This document shows, piece by piece, positions 17,999 through 26,622 of a stretch of 64,000 bases of DNA. Location of the stretch: the NCBI GenBank assembly GCA_016776605.1, contig JADHTB010000003.1:248001-312000 (forward strand), written 5' to 3'. This DNA is from Alphaproteobacteria bacterium (GTDB lineage: Bacteria > Pseudomonadota > Alphaproteobacteria > GCA-2731375). Within the stretch, counting starts at the first letter, position 1, and each line of letters starts with the position of its first letter. The translations under genes were made by a program, and so were the position numbers. The notes under the pieces were generated by a model. The model was not told the origin of the DNA. It made no database searches and saw only the letters and a program-made list of their open reading frames with translations.

Positions 17999-19084
17999 AT
18001 GTCGGAAACAATAGATATCGATCCAAATAGCGCCGGTTTCTCGCCATCCCGTCTGGCCGAGGCGGTGGCCTTCGCCGAAAACCATGAAATCGGCTGGTCC
18101 CGCAACATTGACGATCAGTTGGGCGACGGCGAGTTTGAACCGCCGCCCTGGAACGAAATACTGGGCCCGACCAAGCCACGCGGCGGCCCGGCGGGCGTGA
18201 TTCTGCGCCGGGGCCGGCTGGCCGCGGCCTGGGGTGATATCATGCGTACGGACATGACCTTTTCCGTGGCGAAAAGTTACCTTGCCGTCCTGGCGGGGCT
18301 GGCGGTGATGGATGGCCTGATCGGCGATGTGCACGAACGCGTGGCCGAAAGCGCCCTGGATGATCAATTCAGCTCCACCCAGAACCGGGATATTACCTGG
18401 CAGCATCTATTGCAGCAGACCTCGGAATGGGAAGGCACGTTGTGGGACAAGCCGGACCTGATTGACCGCAACCGGCAACTGGGCGCGGATGCCGACAATT
18501 CCCGCAAGGGCCAGCACCGGGATCTGAGCCGGCCCGGCGATTTCTGGGAATATAACGATGTGCGGGTCAATCGCCTGAGCCTGTCGCTGCTGCAACTGTT
18601 CCGCCGGCCCTTGGCCGAGGTGCTGGCCGAACGGATCATGAGGCCCATCGGGGCCTCCGGCGATTGGTCGTGGAACGCCTACCGCAACGCCCAGGTCAGC
18701 ATCGACGGGGTCAGCATGCCATCGGTACCGGGCGGCTCCCATTGGGGCGGCGGGCTATGGATTGGCGCCCAGGATCAGGCCAAACTGGGGCAATTGATTT
18801 TACAGCGCGGCGCCTGGAACGGCCAACAATTGCTGCCGAAAAGCTGGATCGATGCCATGCTGACGCCCTGCGCCATTAATCCCGAATATGGTTATCTGTG
18901 GTGGCTGAATACGGACCGGGCCCGCCATCCGGCGGCGTCCGCCCAGGCGGCGGCGGCGGTCGGGGCGGGTGGCAATACAATCCTGGTGGACCCGGCCCAC
19001 GATCTGGTGCTGGTGGCCCGCTGGCTGGCCGGCGAGGCCCTGGATCCGCTCATCGCCCAAACCATTGCCGCCATTACGGATTGA
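17999..19084 (+). CDS. Beta-lactamase-fold serine hydrolase
   Basis: 361 residues from ATG 17999. The catalytic S-x-x-K tetrad is SVAK (Ser89, Lys92), and a Tyr185-Asn-Asp motif takes the place of the class C Y-x-N. A late GAGGNTILVDP segment corresponds to the third conserved box. There is no signal peptide, so it is probably a cytoplasmic esterase or peptidase of the beta-lactamase/transpeptidase-like family rather than a resistance enzyme. It converges on pyrF. Confidence 0.82.
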   Translation: MSETIDIDPNSAGFSPSRLAEAVAFAENHEIGWSRNIDDQLGDGEFEPPPWNEILGPTKPRGGPAGVILRRGRLAAAWGDIMRTDMTFSVAKSYLAVLAGLAVMDGLIGDVHERVAESALDDQFSSTQNRDITWQHLLQQTSEWEGTLWDKPDLIDRNRQLGADADNSRKGQHRDLSRPGDFWEYNDVRVNRLSLSLLQLFRRPLAEVLAERIMRPIGASGDWSWNAYRNAQVSIDGVSMPSVPGGSHWGGGLWIGAQDQAKLGQLILQRGAWNGQQLLPKSWIDAMLTPCAINPEYGYLWWLNTDRARHPAASAQAAAAVGAGGNTILVDPAHDLVLVARWLAGEALDPLIAQTIAAITD

Positions 19085-19115
19085 TGGATTAACTAAATTC
19101 CACTGGAAGACGCGC

Positions 19116-19853
19116 CTATGCGTCCCGCCGCTCAAAGGCGGCGCGCATTTCGGCCATGGCCGCAAGGGCGGCGGCCCTGCGGTCCGTGGCGGCGACGATC
19201 TGCCGGCCCACCACCAGATAGTCGGCACCGGCCATGATGGCCATTTCCGGCGTTACCACCCGCTTTTGATCATCGCTGGAAACCCCGGCGGAGCGGATGC
19301 CCGGCGTCACGATCAATAGATCCTGATCCTGTAGCTGCTTGATTTCAGCGACTTCCAGGCCCGAGGCAATCACCCCATCGGCACCGGCTTCAGCGGCCTT
19401 TTTCGCCCGGTGCAGGGTCAATTCGCGAACATCGCAGGGAAAACCCAGCGCTTGGATGTCGTGGTGATCAAGACTGGTCAGCACGGTGACGGAGAGGATT
19501 TTCAGATCGGCGTCGCCACGGCCACGGACGGCGGCCCGAATTGTGGGCTCATTGCCGTGCACGGTCAGGAAACTGGCGCCCATCTTGGCAACCGAGGCCA
19601 CCGCCTTTTCGATGGTCGCGTCGATATCAAACAATTTCGCGTCCAGAAAAACCTTTTTGCCCTCGGCAACCAGTTGTTCCGCCAATTGCAGCCCGTTGGC
19701 GAATTGCAGTTGCATGCCGATTTTATAGAAGCAGACCGCATCGCCAATCTCGTCGACAACGGTCCGGGCCTCGGCGACGCTTGGCACGTCCAGGGCGACA
19801 ATCAGGCGCTCGGCAAGGGGCGCGGTTAGAGGCGTGGCGGCGGATGGTGGCAT
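19116..19853 (-). CDS. pyrF: Orotidine 5'-phosphate decarboxylase
   Basis: 245 residues. The substrate-binding start LIVALDVPS, the Lys in FYKIGMQL, and the catalytic Asp-x-Lys-x-x-Asp array in VFLDAKLFDID are present, as is the phosphate-binding TPGIR and VVGRQI. It makes UMP from OMP, the last step of pyrimidine biosynthesis. The final motif reads GRQI rather than the usual GRPI. No other pyr gene is nearby; two small ferredoxin-like-fold genes lie upstream on the same strand. Confidence 0.92.
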   Translation of the reverse strand: MPPSAATPLTAPLAERLIVALDVPSVAEARTVVDEIGDAVCFYKIGMQLQFANGLQLAEQLVAEGKKVFLDAKLFDIDATIEKAVASVAKMGASFLTVHGNEPTIRAAVRGRGDADLKILSVTVLTSLDHHDIQALGFPCDVRELTLHRAKKAAEAGADGVIASGLEVAEIKQLQDQDLLIVTPGIRSAGVSSDDQKRVVTPEMAIMAGADYLVVGRQIVAATDRRAAALAAMAEMRAAFERRDA

Positions 19854-19909
19854 TTGTGTGCAATCCTATTATTTTGGTGCTTCGCCCACCTTGTAGCAAC
19901 GCGCATGCG

Positions 19910-20221
19910 TTAGGGCCAGACCTGAACATAGGCATCGCGCCGGCGGGTCGAGACATTGCCGAATTTGGCATCGTATTCGGCCAATAATTCCTTGAAATGG
20001 TCGGAGGCCTGAAAGCGGTCAAAGGTCTCTTCGCTTTCGAACTCATAAACCGCCATGTATTGAAAATCGTCGTCACCGAGGATGGTCTTATAGCGCCGGG
20101 CGCTGACGGCGCCGGGAAAACGTAGCAACTGCGGGCAATGTTCCTTGTGATACCATTGGTTATAGGCCTCTTCCTGTTCGGCGGAAATTGTGGCCCGGAC
20201 GGTGAATAAAACGATGGCCAT
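19910..20221 (-). CDS. Small EthD/Dabb-like alpha-beta barrel protein
   Basis: 103 residues, starting MAIVLFTVRATISAEQEEAY and carrying NQWYHKEHCPQLLRFPG, the helix-turn seen in EthD-like and related dimeric alpha+beta barrel proteins. These small proteins include aromatic-degradation accessory enzymes. It sits 49 bp downstream of a second member of the same fold, suggesting a pair. The function is not known. Confidence 0.65.
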   Translation of the reverse strand: MAIVLFTVRATISAEQEEAYNQWYHKEHCPQLLRFPGAVSARRYKTILGDDDFQYMAVYEFESEETFDRFQASDHFKELLAEYDAKFGNVSTRRRDAYVQVWP

Positions 20222-20270
20222 GCTGGACTCCCTATCGGCGCCGGTTGGTATAAGTTGGCGGCGGCGGCGC

Positions 20271-20603
20271 TTATTCTATGATGATTTTTTCCTCTATGAC
20301 GAATGACTTGATCTGGCCAATGATCAAGGCCCCGTCCGCATATAATGCCTGCGCCTCGGGCGTGGCGCTTGAACGTTCCATCGCTTCAATATCGTCGTAC
20401 CAGAGCTCGGCAATGCCGTCGATTTCCATGTCCGGCGCCGGGATATCGGCGCGAACGCTCTCGCCCTGTATGTGGCTTTGCACGTAACGGCGGATACCGG
20501 GGACCACGCGCGCCAGCGGGCCATGCACCTCCAGCCAATGGCGGACGAACTCGTCATGGCTCAATTCAGGCCTGCGGGTCAGAAGCGAAATTCGTTTGAT
20601 CAT
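20271..20603 (-). CDS. EthD-domain protein
   Basis: 110 residues from ATG 20603. The EthD signature is clear in RRPELSHDEFVRHWLEVHGPLA (split across residues 8-29), followed by a YVQSHI strand. EthD proteins form dimeric ferredoxin-like barrels; several accompany cytochrome P450 or polyketide and aromatic catabolism genes. It lies downstream of a CoA-transferase gene on the same strand, with a 67-bp gap. Confidence 0.75.
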   Translation of the reverse strand: MIKRISLLTRRPELSHDEFVRHWLEVHGPLARVVPGIRRYVQSHIQGESVRADIPAPDMEIDGIAELWYDDIEAMERSSATPEAQALYADGALIIGQIKSFVIEEKIIIE

Positions 20604-20670
20604 TGGCGTTTTCCCCTGTTGCAACTGTTGAAATTCTTGCAATTGTTGGCGTCCGCTGTTCCGGGCGCCC

Positions 20671-22065
20671 TCAATCGGGCCAGACCGGCGGGTGGCTGCC
20701 CAGAGGCATCGAAGGCCGGGCCCAGTGGGTGGGCGTCCCGGCCAATTGCGCCGCATGGCGAACCGCCGTCAATTGACCGAAGCCCGAGGCGCTGTCTTCC
20801 ACCAGATCATGGATTTCATCCAGGCTTGGATCGGCAATGTCGAAGCCGTTGCCAATCTGCCCAAGGCTTTGTATCCAGCGTCCGGTGCGGGCGAGCGATA
20901 CGCGGATGTGCCAGCTGCCGCCCTGTTCGGCCCGCCGCGCCAAAGCCGCCATCGCGGCGGCGGCCATGAAGTAGCCAGAGGCATGGTCCAGGGCCTGGCA
21001 TGGCAGGGCTTTTGGTCCGTCCTGGCCGCAGGCTTCGGCCTCGGCATGATTAATGCCGCTGGCGGTCTGGATCAGCGAGTCGTAACCCCGCCGCTGGGAC
21101 CAGGGGCCAAGATGGCCATAAGCGGACAGCGAGACGTAGATGATGCCGGGGCGGATTTTGGCGACCTCTTCCGGCGAAAACCCCCAGCGGTCAATGCCGC
21201 CGGGCCGATAACCCTGGACGAAAATATCCGCTTCGGCGATCAATTTCCGCAGGCTCTCCCTATTGTCCTCGGCAGCGAAATCCAGGTGGGTGGAAAGCTT
21301 GCCGCGCCCGGCATCGGTGACCAGGGCGGCGACGGATGGCAGATGCGGCGCGGTCACCCGCATGACATCGGCCCCATGGGCGGCCAGGGTGCGCCCGCAA
21401 ACCGGGCCGGCGATAATCCGTGTCAGATCCAGAACCCGGACGCCTGCCAGCGGGCGTGCGGCGGCGGTTAGGGGCTGGGGCGGGGCATCGCCGATCCGCT
21501 TAATCCCGATCAGGGGTTGTTGATCCAGGGCCTGGGCCTGGGGATGCGCATCCCACTCCCCCGGCGTCCGCATCATGGTGGCGACCAGGCCCCGTTCGGC
21601 GACCGCGTCCTCGAAATCCTGCCCGGTCCATTCGCCAAGTGCGGTGGCGACCGCATCGCGCTCATAGGCCGCGCCCAACAGATCCAGAATGCCGTCCCGA
21701 TGGTGGGGGAAGTTGGTATGCAGGCGGACCCAGCGGCCATCGCCGGTTTGATAGGTGCCGGCGATCTTGTCCCACAGTTCGGGCGGGGGGCCGCCGTCAA
21801 TCCTGATATAGCGGTCGCTGCGAAATTCAATGGCGGCGTGGCGCATGTCCACTTTGATGCGCTGGCGCTGGCCGCTGCGCTGATACCAGACCTCGGCCGC
21901 GGCCAGGGCCGAGGCGGCAACCGCCGCCTGGGCCACTGTCCCGACCCTGAACGACGAGGGTAGAACCGGGTCCCGGCCGGTAAGTTCCAGTTCATTCAGG
22001 CCGTCCGCCGGCAGCCCGACCGAGGCGCAGATATCCTGCAGAATTTCTGCTGTTTCCATTTTCAT
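20671..22065 (-). CDS. Family III CoA-transferase (CaiB/BaiF)
   Basis: 464 residues from ATG 22065, which has AAGGAA upstream. The conserved core PLAGVRVLDLTRIIAGPVCGR starts near residue 205, followed by the HGADVMRV and IRPGIIYVSLSAYG segments of family III CoA-transferases. The N-terminal 200 residues form an additional region with ALGEWTGQDFEDAV that looks like a second, degenerate CaiB-type half, so the protein may be a circularly arranged or internally duplicated member. It moves CoA between acids without an acyl-phosphate. It is divergent from the DUF427 and acyl-CoA dehydrogenase genes. Confidence 0.82.
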   Translation of the reverse strand: MKMETAEILQDICASVGLPADGLNELELTGRDPVLPSSFRVGTVAQAAVAASALAAAEVWYQRSGQRQRIKVDMRHAAIEFRSDRYIRIDGGPPPELWDKIAGTYQTGDGRWVRLHTNFPHHRDGILDLLGAAYERDAVATALGEWTGQDFEDAVAERGLVATMMRTPGEWDAHPQAQALDQQPLIGIKRIGDAPPQPLTAAARPLAGVRVLDLTRIIAGPVCGRTLAAHGADVMRVTAPHLPSVAALVTDAGRGKLSTHLDFAAEDNRESLRKLIAEADIFVQGYRPGGIDRWGFSPEEVAKIRPGIIYVSLSAYGHLGPWSQRRGYDSLIQTASGINHAEAEACGQDGPKALPCQALDHASGYFMAAAAMAALARRAEQGGSWHIRVSLARTGRWIQSLGQIGNGFDIADPSLDEIHDLVEDSASGFGQLTAVRHAAQLAGTPTHWARPSMPLGSHPPVWPD

Positions 22066-22151
22066 GCATTCCTTGTCACCGCTGGCGGTAACAATAGATG
22101 GCGTTGCACGAAGACGCCAACAGGGCGATGATGCCTCCGGGGAGAGAAACC

Positions 22152-22952
22152 ATGACAGACACCAGCCAACGGCCATCACTGTACGACAAACATCCAGGCT
22201 ATGATGTGCATTTCGAGGCCTGCCAGAAGCGCCTGCGGGTGGTCTTCAATGGCGAGACCCTGGTAGATACCACGCGCGCGCAATACCTGTGCGAAAGCAA
22301 TCATATTCCGGTTTACTACGTTCCCTTTGACGATGTGCGTCAGGATCTGTTGCAGGCGACCGCGCATTCGACCCACTGCCCGTTTAAGGGCGACGCCGCT
22401 TATTGGACGGTGAAGGTGGGCGACAGGACGGCGGAGAACGCGGTCTGGGGTTATCCCAACCCTTATCCGGAAACCGCCGAGCTGCTGGGTTACGTGGCCT
22501 TTTACTGGGACCGCATGGATCATTGGTATGAGGAGGACGAGGAGGTTTTCGTCCACGTCAGAGACCCCCGTGTGCGCCTGGATATCCTGGAGTCTTCCCG
22601 CCCGGTGCGCGTCACCGTGGCGGGCCAAACGGTGGCGGAAAGCAGCCGGGCCCGGATGCTGTTCGAAACCGGTCTGCCGACCCGCTATTATCTGCCGAAA
22701 GACGACGTGCGGATGGATCTGTTGCAGCCGTCCGCGCGGCACACGGGCTGTCCCTATAAGGGTACAGCGGATTATTGGCATCTGAACCTGGGCGCGGAAT
22801 GTTTCGAGGATCTGGTCTGGAGCTACCCCACGCCGGTTGCCGAGGCGGCCCGCATCCAGGATTATCTGTGTTTCTTCGACGAGCGGGTCGAGGCGGTTTT
22901 CGTCGCCGGCGAGAAGATGGCGCGGCCCGTTACCAAATGGTCACCGAAATAA
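22152..22952 (+). CDS. Tandem DUF427 protein
   Basis: 266 residues from ATG 22152, preceded by GGGGAGAG. It contains two copies of the DUF427 (NTP_transf_9-named) beta-fold: residues about 15-115 and 130-240. Each has the trio ESNHIPVYYVPFDDVRQDLL / ETGLPTRYYLPKDDVRMDLL, then a CPFKGDAAYW or CPYKGTADYW box and a WGYPNPYPE or WSYPTPVAE box. The catalytic role is not established. It is followed by acyl-CoA dehydrogenase after 28 bp. Confidence 0.88.
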   Translation: MTDTSQRPSLYDKHPGYDVHFEACQKRLRVVFNGETLVDTTRAQYLCESNHIPVYYVPFDDVRQDLLQATAHSTHCPFKGDAAYWTVKVGDRTAENAVWGYPNPYPETAELLGYVAFYWDRMDHWYEEDEEVFVHVRDPRVRLDILESSRPVRVTVAGQTVAESSRARMLFETGLPTRYYLPKDDVRMDLLQPSARHTGCPYKGTADYWHLNLGAECFEDLVWSYPTPVAEAARIQDYLCFFDERVEAVFVAGEKMARPVTKWSPK

Positions 22953-22980
22953 CCCGGAACTGCGCTAGGACGGTGTACCC

Positions 22981-24123
22981 ATGCAATTAAACGAAGAACA
23001 GCGGTTGATCCAGGATACGGCACGCCGCTTTGCCCAGACCGAAATTCTGCCCAACATCAAGCAATGGGAAAAGACCGGCGCCCCCCCTGAGCTGATGCTT
23101 AAGCTGGGCCAGGCCGGCCTGATGGGCATTTGCGTCGGCCCTGAATGGGGCGGCGCCGGTGCCGATTTCGTCTCCTACGTCGTTGCCATGGAGGAGATTT
23201 CAGCCGCCGATGGCGGTATCGCCAATCTGATGGCGGCCAACAATTCTCCGGTCATGGCCGCCCTGCGCGATCACGGCACTGAGGCGCAGAAGCAGCGGTT
23301 TTTCCCGGCGATGACCAGGGGCGAGATGATCGGGACGTTCCTGTTGACCGAACCCCACACGGGTTCTGACGCTTCGGCGATCCTGACCCGGGCCACCCGC
23401 GCCACGTCCGGGGGTGATAACTTCGTGCTGAACGGCCAGAAACAGTTCATCACGGCCGGGCGGCGGGCAGGCGTCGCCATGATCATCGCCGTCACCGACC
23501 CAGGCGCGGGCAAGCGCGGTATCTCGGCCTTCCTGACACCAACGGACAACCCCGGATACAAGGTGCTGCGGGAAGAGGCCAAGCTGGGCCACCGCACCAA
23601 CGATACCTGCGCCATCGGACTGGAAGATATGGTGGTGCCGGCTTCCGATATGCTGGGCGAAGAGGGCCGGGGCCTGGGTATTGCCCTGGCCAACCTTTCC
23701 GTCGGACGCATCGGCGTGGCGGCCCAGGCGGTGGGCGGGGCGCGGGCGGCCTATGAAGCGGCCCTGGCCTATGCCCAGGAGCGTGAGGCTTTTGGCAAAC
23801 CGATCTTTGAACATCAGGCGGTGGCTTTTCGTCTGGCCGATATGGCCACCCGGATCGAAGCCGGGCGTCGGATGTATCTGCACGCGGCGCAAGTTCTGGT
23901 CAGCGGTGCGGAAAGCCTGAAGGAGGCCTCCATGGCCAAGCTGTTCGCCACGGATATGGCGGAAAAGGTGGCCTCGGACGCGTTACAGATCTTTGGCGGC
24001 AATGGTTATCTGGAAGATTACCCGGTCGCCAAGATCCTCCGCGACGTGCGCGTCTACCGCATTTACGAAGGCACCAACGACATCCAGAAACTGGTTATTT
24101 CCCGCGCCCTGGCGCGCGCTTGA
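22981..24123 (+). CDS. Acyl-CoA dehydrogenase
   Basis: 380 residues, standard length. The FAD-binding TEPHTGSDAS (about residues 120-129), the GYLEDYPVAKILRDVR segment, and the catalytic Glu in RIYEGTNDIQ are all present. It oxidises an acyl-CoA to the 2-enoyl-CoA and passes electrons to ETF, whose genes lie at 50831-52527. The substrate chain cannot be read from sequence. Its 3' end overlaps the convergent arsJ gene by 29 bp. Confidence 0.93.
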   Translation: MQLNEEQRLIQDTARRFAQTEILPNIKQWEKTGAPPELMLKLGQAGLMGICVGPEWGGAGADFVSYVVAMEEISAADGGIANLMAANNSPVMAALRDHGTEAQKQRFFPAMTRGEMIGTFLLTEPHTGSDASAILTRATRATSGGDNFVLNGQKQFITAGRRAGVAMIIAVTDPGAGKRGISAFLTPTDNPGYKVLREEAKLGHRTNDTCAIGLEDMVVPASDMLGEEGRGLGIALANLSVGRIGVAAQAVGGARAAYEAALAYAQEREAFGKPIFEHQAVAFRLADMATRIEAGRRMYLHAAQVLVSGAESLKEASMAKLFATDMAEKVASDALQIFGGNGYLEDYPVAKILRDVRVYRIYEGTNDIQKLVISRALARA

Positions 24124-25381
24124 GCGGCGCCTCCGCGCCCTCTTGTTGCCGCACCTGCGCCGGCAGCAGAAATGTGATCGCGGAACAGATGCCAAGCATC
24201 ACCGTCGAGCCCACAAGGCAGGCCGTCAAACCGCCAACCTGATAAAGCAGGCCGGACAACAGCGTGCCAATCAGCCGCCCCGTCGCATTGGCCGCGTAAT
24301 AGAAACCGACGTCTTCGGCGGCCTTCCGTGAACCCGCATAGGCGAGGATCAAATAGGAGTGCAATGACGAGTTTACCGCGAACGGCACGCCGAACAGCGC
24401 CAAACCGGCAACCACCACCATGACAATATCGATCCGCAAAAACTCTTGCGATGCGGCGGTCAGTGCCAGCACGGCCGGAATGGCCGTAAGCACGATGGCC
24501 CAAAGCCGGGCCGCGATCACTTCCCGGCTTAGAGCAGTTCCGGGATATTCTGAACCATCGGCGCTGTGTCTGACCAGCGCGGGCGCCATGGCCTGGATGG
24601 CGCCATAGGCGATGGTCCAGGCGGCGAGAAAACCGCCGACCTGCCAAAAACTCCAGCCCTGGGTGTAGAGAAACACCGGCAGTCCGACCACGAACCAGAC
24701 ATCGCGGGCGCCAAACATGAAGACCCGCGCCGCGGCAAGCACGTTCACGCCGGCTGACTTGGCGAAAAACTCCCGCATGTTTTTCGAAGATCCGGCGCGG
24801 CCGAGCTGGCCGGGAAGCAAGACAACGGCGGCGATCAGGATGAGGCCCAGCAGGGCCGTCATCAGCCACAAAGCCGGTTGGAATCCCACCGTATCGAGCA
24901 GCAGGCCGCCGACAAAGAAGCCCAGGCCCTTCATGGCATTTTTCGAGCCGGTGAACCATGCGACCCAACGGAACAATTGGCCGTTGCCTGCCGCCGCCGT
25001 AACCTTGATGGCCGATTTCGAAGCCGTCTTGGTAAGGTCTTTCGCGATGCCGGCGATGCCTTGCGCCATGACCACCCACGCCACCGAGCCAGCGGCACTC
25101 CACATGGGATCGAGCAAGGACAACAGCAGCAGGGCAAGAACCTGTAGTCCCAGTCCCACCGTCAGCATGCGTGATATGCCAAACCGCGAGACCAGCCAAC
25201 CGCCGCCCAGGTTGGCGAAGATGCCCGCCGCCTCGTAAAGCAAAAACAGCAACGCCAGCGTGAAGGGTGAGTAGCCCAGGCGAAAAAAATGCAACAGCAC
25301 CAGCATCCGCAAGGCGCCATCGGTCAGGGTGAAACCCCAATATGACGCCGTGACCACCAGATAGTGCCGGGTCGGCGACAT
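24095..25381 (-). CDS. arsJ: Organoarsenical efflux MFS transporter
   Basis: 428 residues from ATG 25381, which shares one base with the stop of the GAPDH gene (TGATG); a GTG three bases earlier is possible. About 12 helices. The opening YLVVTASYWGFTLTDGALRM and the cytoplasmic GIAKDLTKTASKSAIK loop are typical of ArsJ, which exports 1-arseno-3-phosphoglycerate made by its partner GAPDH. The pairing with that gene supports the call. A 23-bp segment of the coding region (24530-24552) is identical to a repeat terminus elsewhere in the window, in a loop reading SEYPGTALS. Confidence 0.92.
   Translation of the reverse strand: MSPTRHYLVVTASYWGFTLTDGALRMLVLLHFFRLGYSPFTLALLFLLYEAAGIFANLGGGWLVSRFGISRMLTVGLGLQVLALLLLSLLDPMWSAAGSVAWVVMAQGIAGIAKDLTKTASKSAIKVTAAAGNGQLFRWVAWFTGSKNAMKGLGFFVGGLLLDTVGFQPALWLMTALLGLILIAAVVLLPGQLGRAGSSKNMREFFAKSAGVNVLAAARVFMFGARDVWFVVGLPVFLYTQGWSFWQVGGFLAAWTIAYGAIQAMAPALVRHSADGSEYPGTALSREVIAARLWAIVLTAIPAVLALTAASQEFLRIDIVMVVVAGLALFGVPFAVNSSLHSYLILAYAGSRKAAEDVGFYYAANATGRLIGTLLSGLLYQVGGLTACLVGSTVMLGICSAITFLLPAQVRQQEGAEAPLKRAPGRGK
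24530..24552 (+). repeat. Repeat terminus embedded in arsJ coding sequence
   Basis: A 23-bp block starting TAGAGCAGTTCCGGG is identical to the minus strand of 15293-15315. Here it is read in frame on the opposite strand as part of ArsJ. Confidence 0.7.
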
Positions 25382-26424
25382 CACGCGCCGGCTTCAAGCA
25401 CGATATTCGCCAGATCAACCATGCGGCAGGCATAGCCCATTTCGTTGTCGTACCAGGCGTAGACCTTTAAAAGCGTGCCATCGGTCACCATCGTGCATGG
25501 CGCATCGATGATCGCGCTGCGCGTGTCGTTGGCGTAGTCGGCGGAGACCAACGGCCGCTGTTCGATACCCAGAATGCCGGCAAGGAGGCCCTGCGCCGCG
25601 GCCTCGAACAGCGCGTTGACCTCGCCCTCCGTGGTCTCCCGTTTCAATTCGAACACGCAATCGGTCAGGCTGGCGTTCAAGACCGGCGCGCGCACCGCGT
25701 GGCCATTCAATTTGCCCTTTAGTTCGGGATAGATCAGGGCGATTGCCGTGGCGCTGCCCGTGGTTGTCGGCTGCAACGAATGCATCGCCGAGCGCGCCCG
25801 GCGAAGGTCTTTGTGCGGCGCGTCCACCACGACGTTGGTGTTGGTCGGGTCATGGATGGTGGTGATTTGACCATGACGGATGCCGATCGCCTCATGGATA
25901 ACCTTGACCACCGGCGCCAGACAGTTCGTTGTACAAGAGGCTGCCGTCAAAAGGCGGTGACGGGCCGGATCATAGAGCTGGTCATTAATCCCCACGACGA
26001 TATTGAGGGCCCGGTCGTCCTTGACCGGCGCGGCGACGATAACACGCTGCACACCGCGTTCGAAATAACCCTGCAACTGCTCTGGCGTCAGGAATTTTCC
26101 GGTGCATTCCAGCACTACGTCGCAGCCAAGATCACCCCACGGAACATCGCCCGGTTCGGCCTGGGCGCTGAACCCTATGCGCTGGCCGTCGATGGCGATC
26201 GCGGTGTCGTCCTCCACGGCGAAAGAGGCGCGCCAGCGGCCATGGGTGCTGTCGAATTCCAGCAGGTGCGCGGCGGTGGCGGCACCGCCCTTGATTTCGT
26301 TGACGTGCGTCACCTGCAGCCGGTTGGCTTTTCGCGGATCGCTGTCTTCGCGGAAAACCCCGCCCAACGCGGCCCGCAGCGATAACCGCCCGATCCGCCC
26401 CATGCCATTGATGCCAATTGCCAT
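25381..26424 (-). CDS. gap: ArsJ-associated glyceraldehyde-3-phosphate dehydrogenase
   Basis: 347 residues from ATG 26424. The Rossmann start [13 protein letters not shown] and the active-site SCTTNC with Cys164 identify GAPDH. The frame stays open far upstream of this ATG, but that part is antisense to another gene. With arsenate in place of phosphate, the enzyme forms 1-arseno-3-phosphoglycerate, which ArsJ pumps out. The gene is coupled to arsJ by TGATG. A separate housekeeping GAPDH is expected elsewhere. No ArsR-type regulator is visible in the window. Confidence 0.9.
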   Translation of the reverse strand: MAIGINGMGRIGRLSLRAALGGVFREDSDPRKANRLQVTHVNEIKGGAATAAHLLEFDSTHGRWRASFAVEDDTAIAIDGQRIGFSAQAEPGDVPWGDLGCDVVLECTGKFLTPEQLQGYFERGVQRVIVAAPVKDDRALNIVVGINDQLYDPARHRLLTAASCTTNCLAPVVKVIHEAIGIRHGQITTIHDPTNTNVVVDAPHKDLRRARSAMHSLQPTTTGSATAIALIYPELKGKLNGHAVRAPVLNASLTDCVFELKRETTEGEVNALFEAAAQGLLAGILGIEQRPLVSADYANDTRSAIIDAPCTMVTDGTLLKVYAWYDNEMGYACRMVDLANIVLEAGA

Positions 26425-26622
26425 GACCCTCGGATAATAGAAATCCCGAAAGCCCGCAAGCGTGAAATAGCGCCGAAGCAGATTGCGTCGACGAGCGCTT
26501 TGCGCGGCAACCCAGTCGTTGCCACAAGGCCAGGCCATCGTCTGCGCATCCGCCCGTGGTTGAGCGGCGCGGCGGGCTGGCTTAGTATCTGATGACACGG
26601 CTGGAAAAGGAGCATGGGCGCC

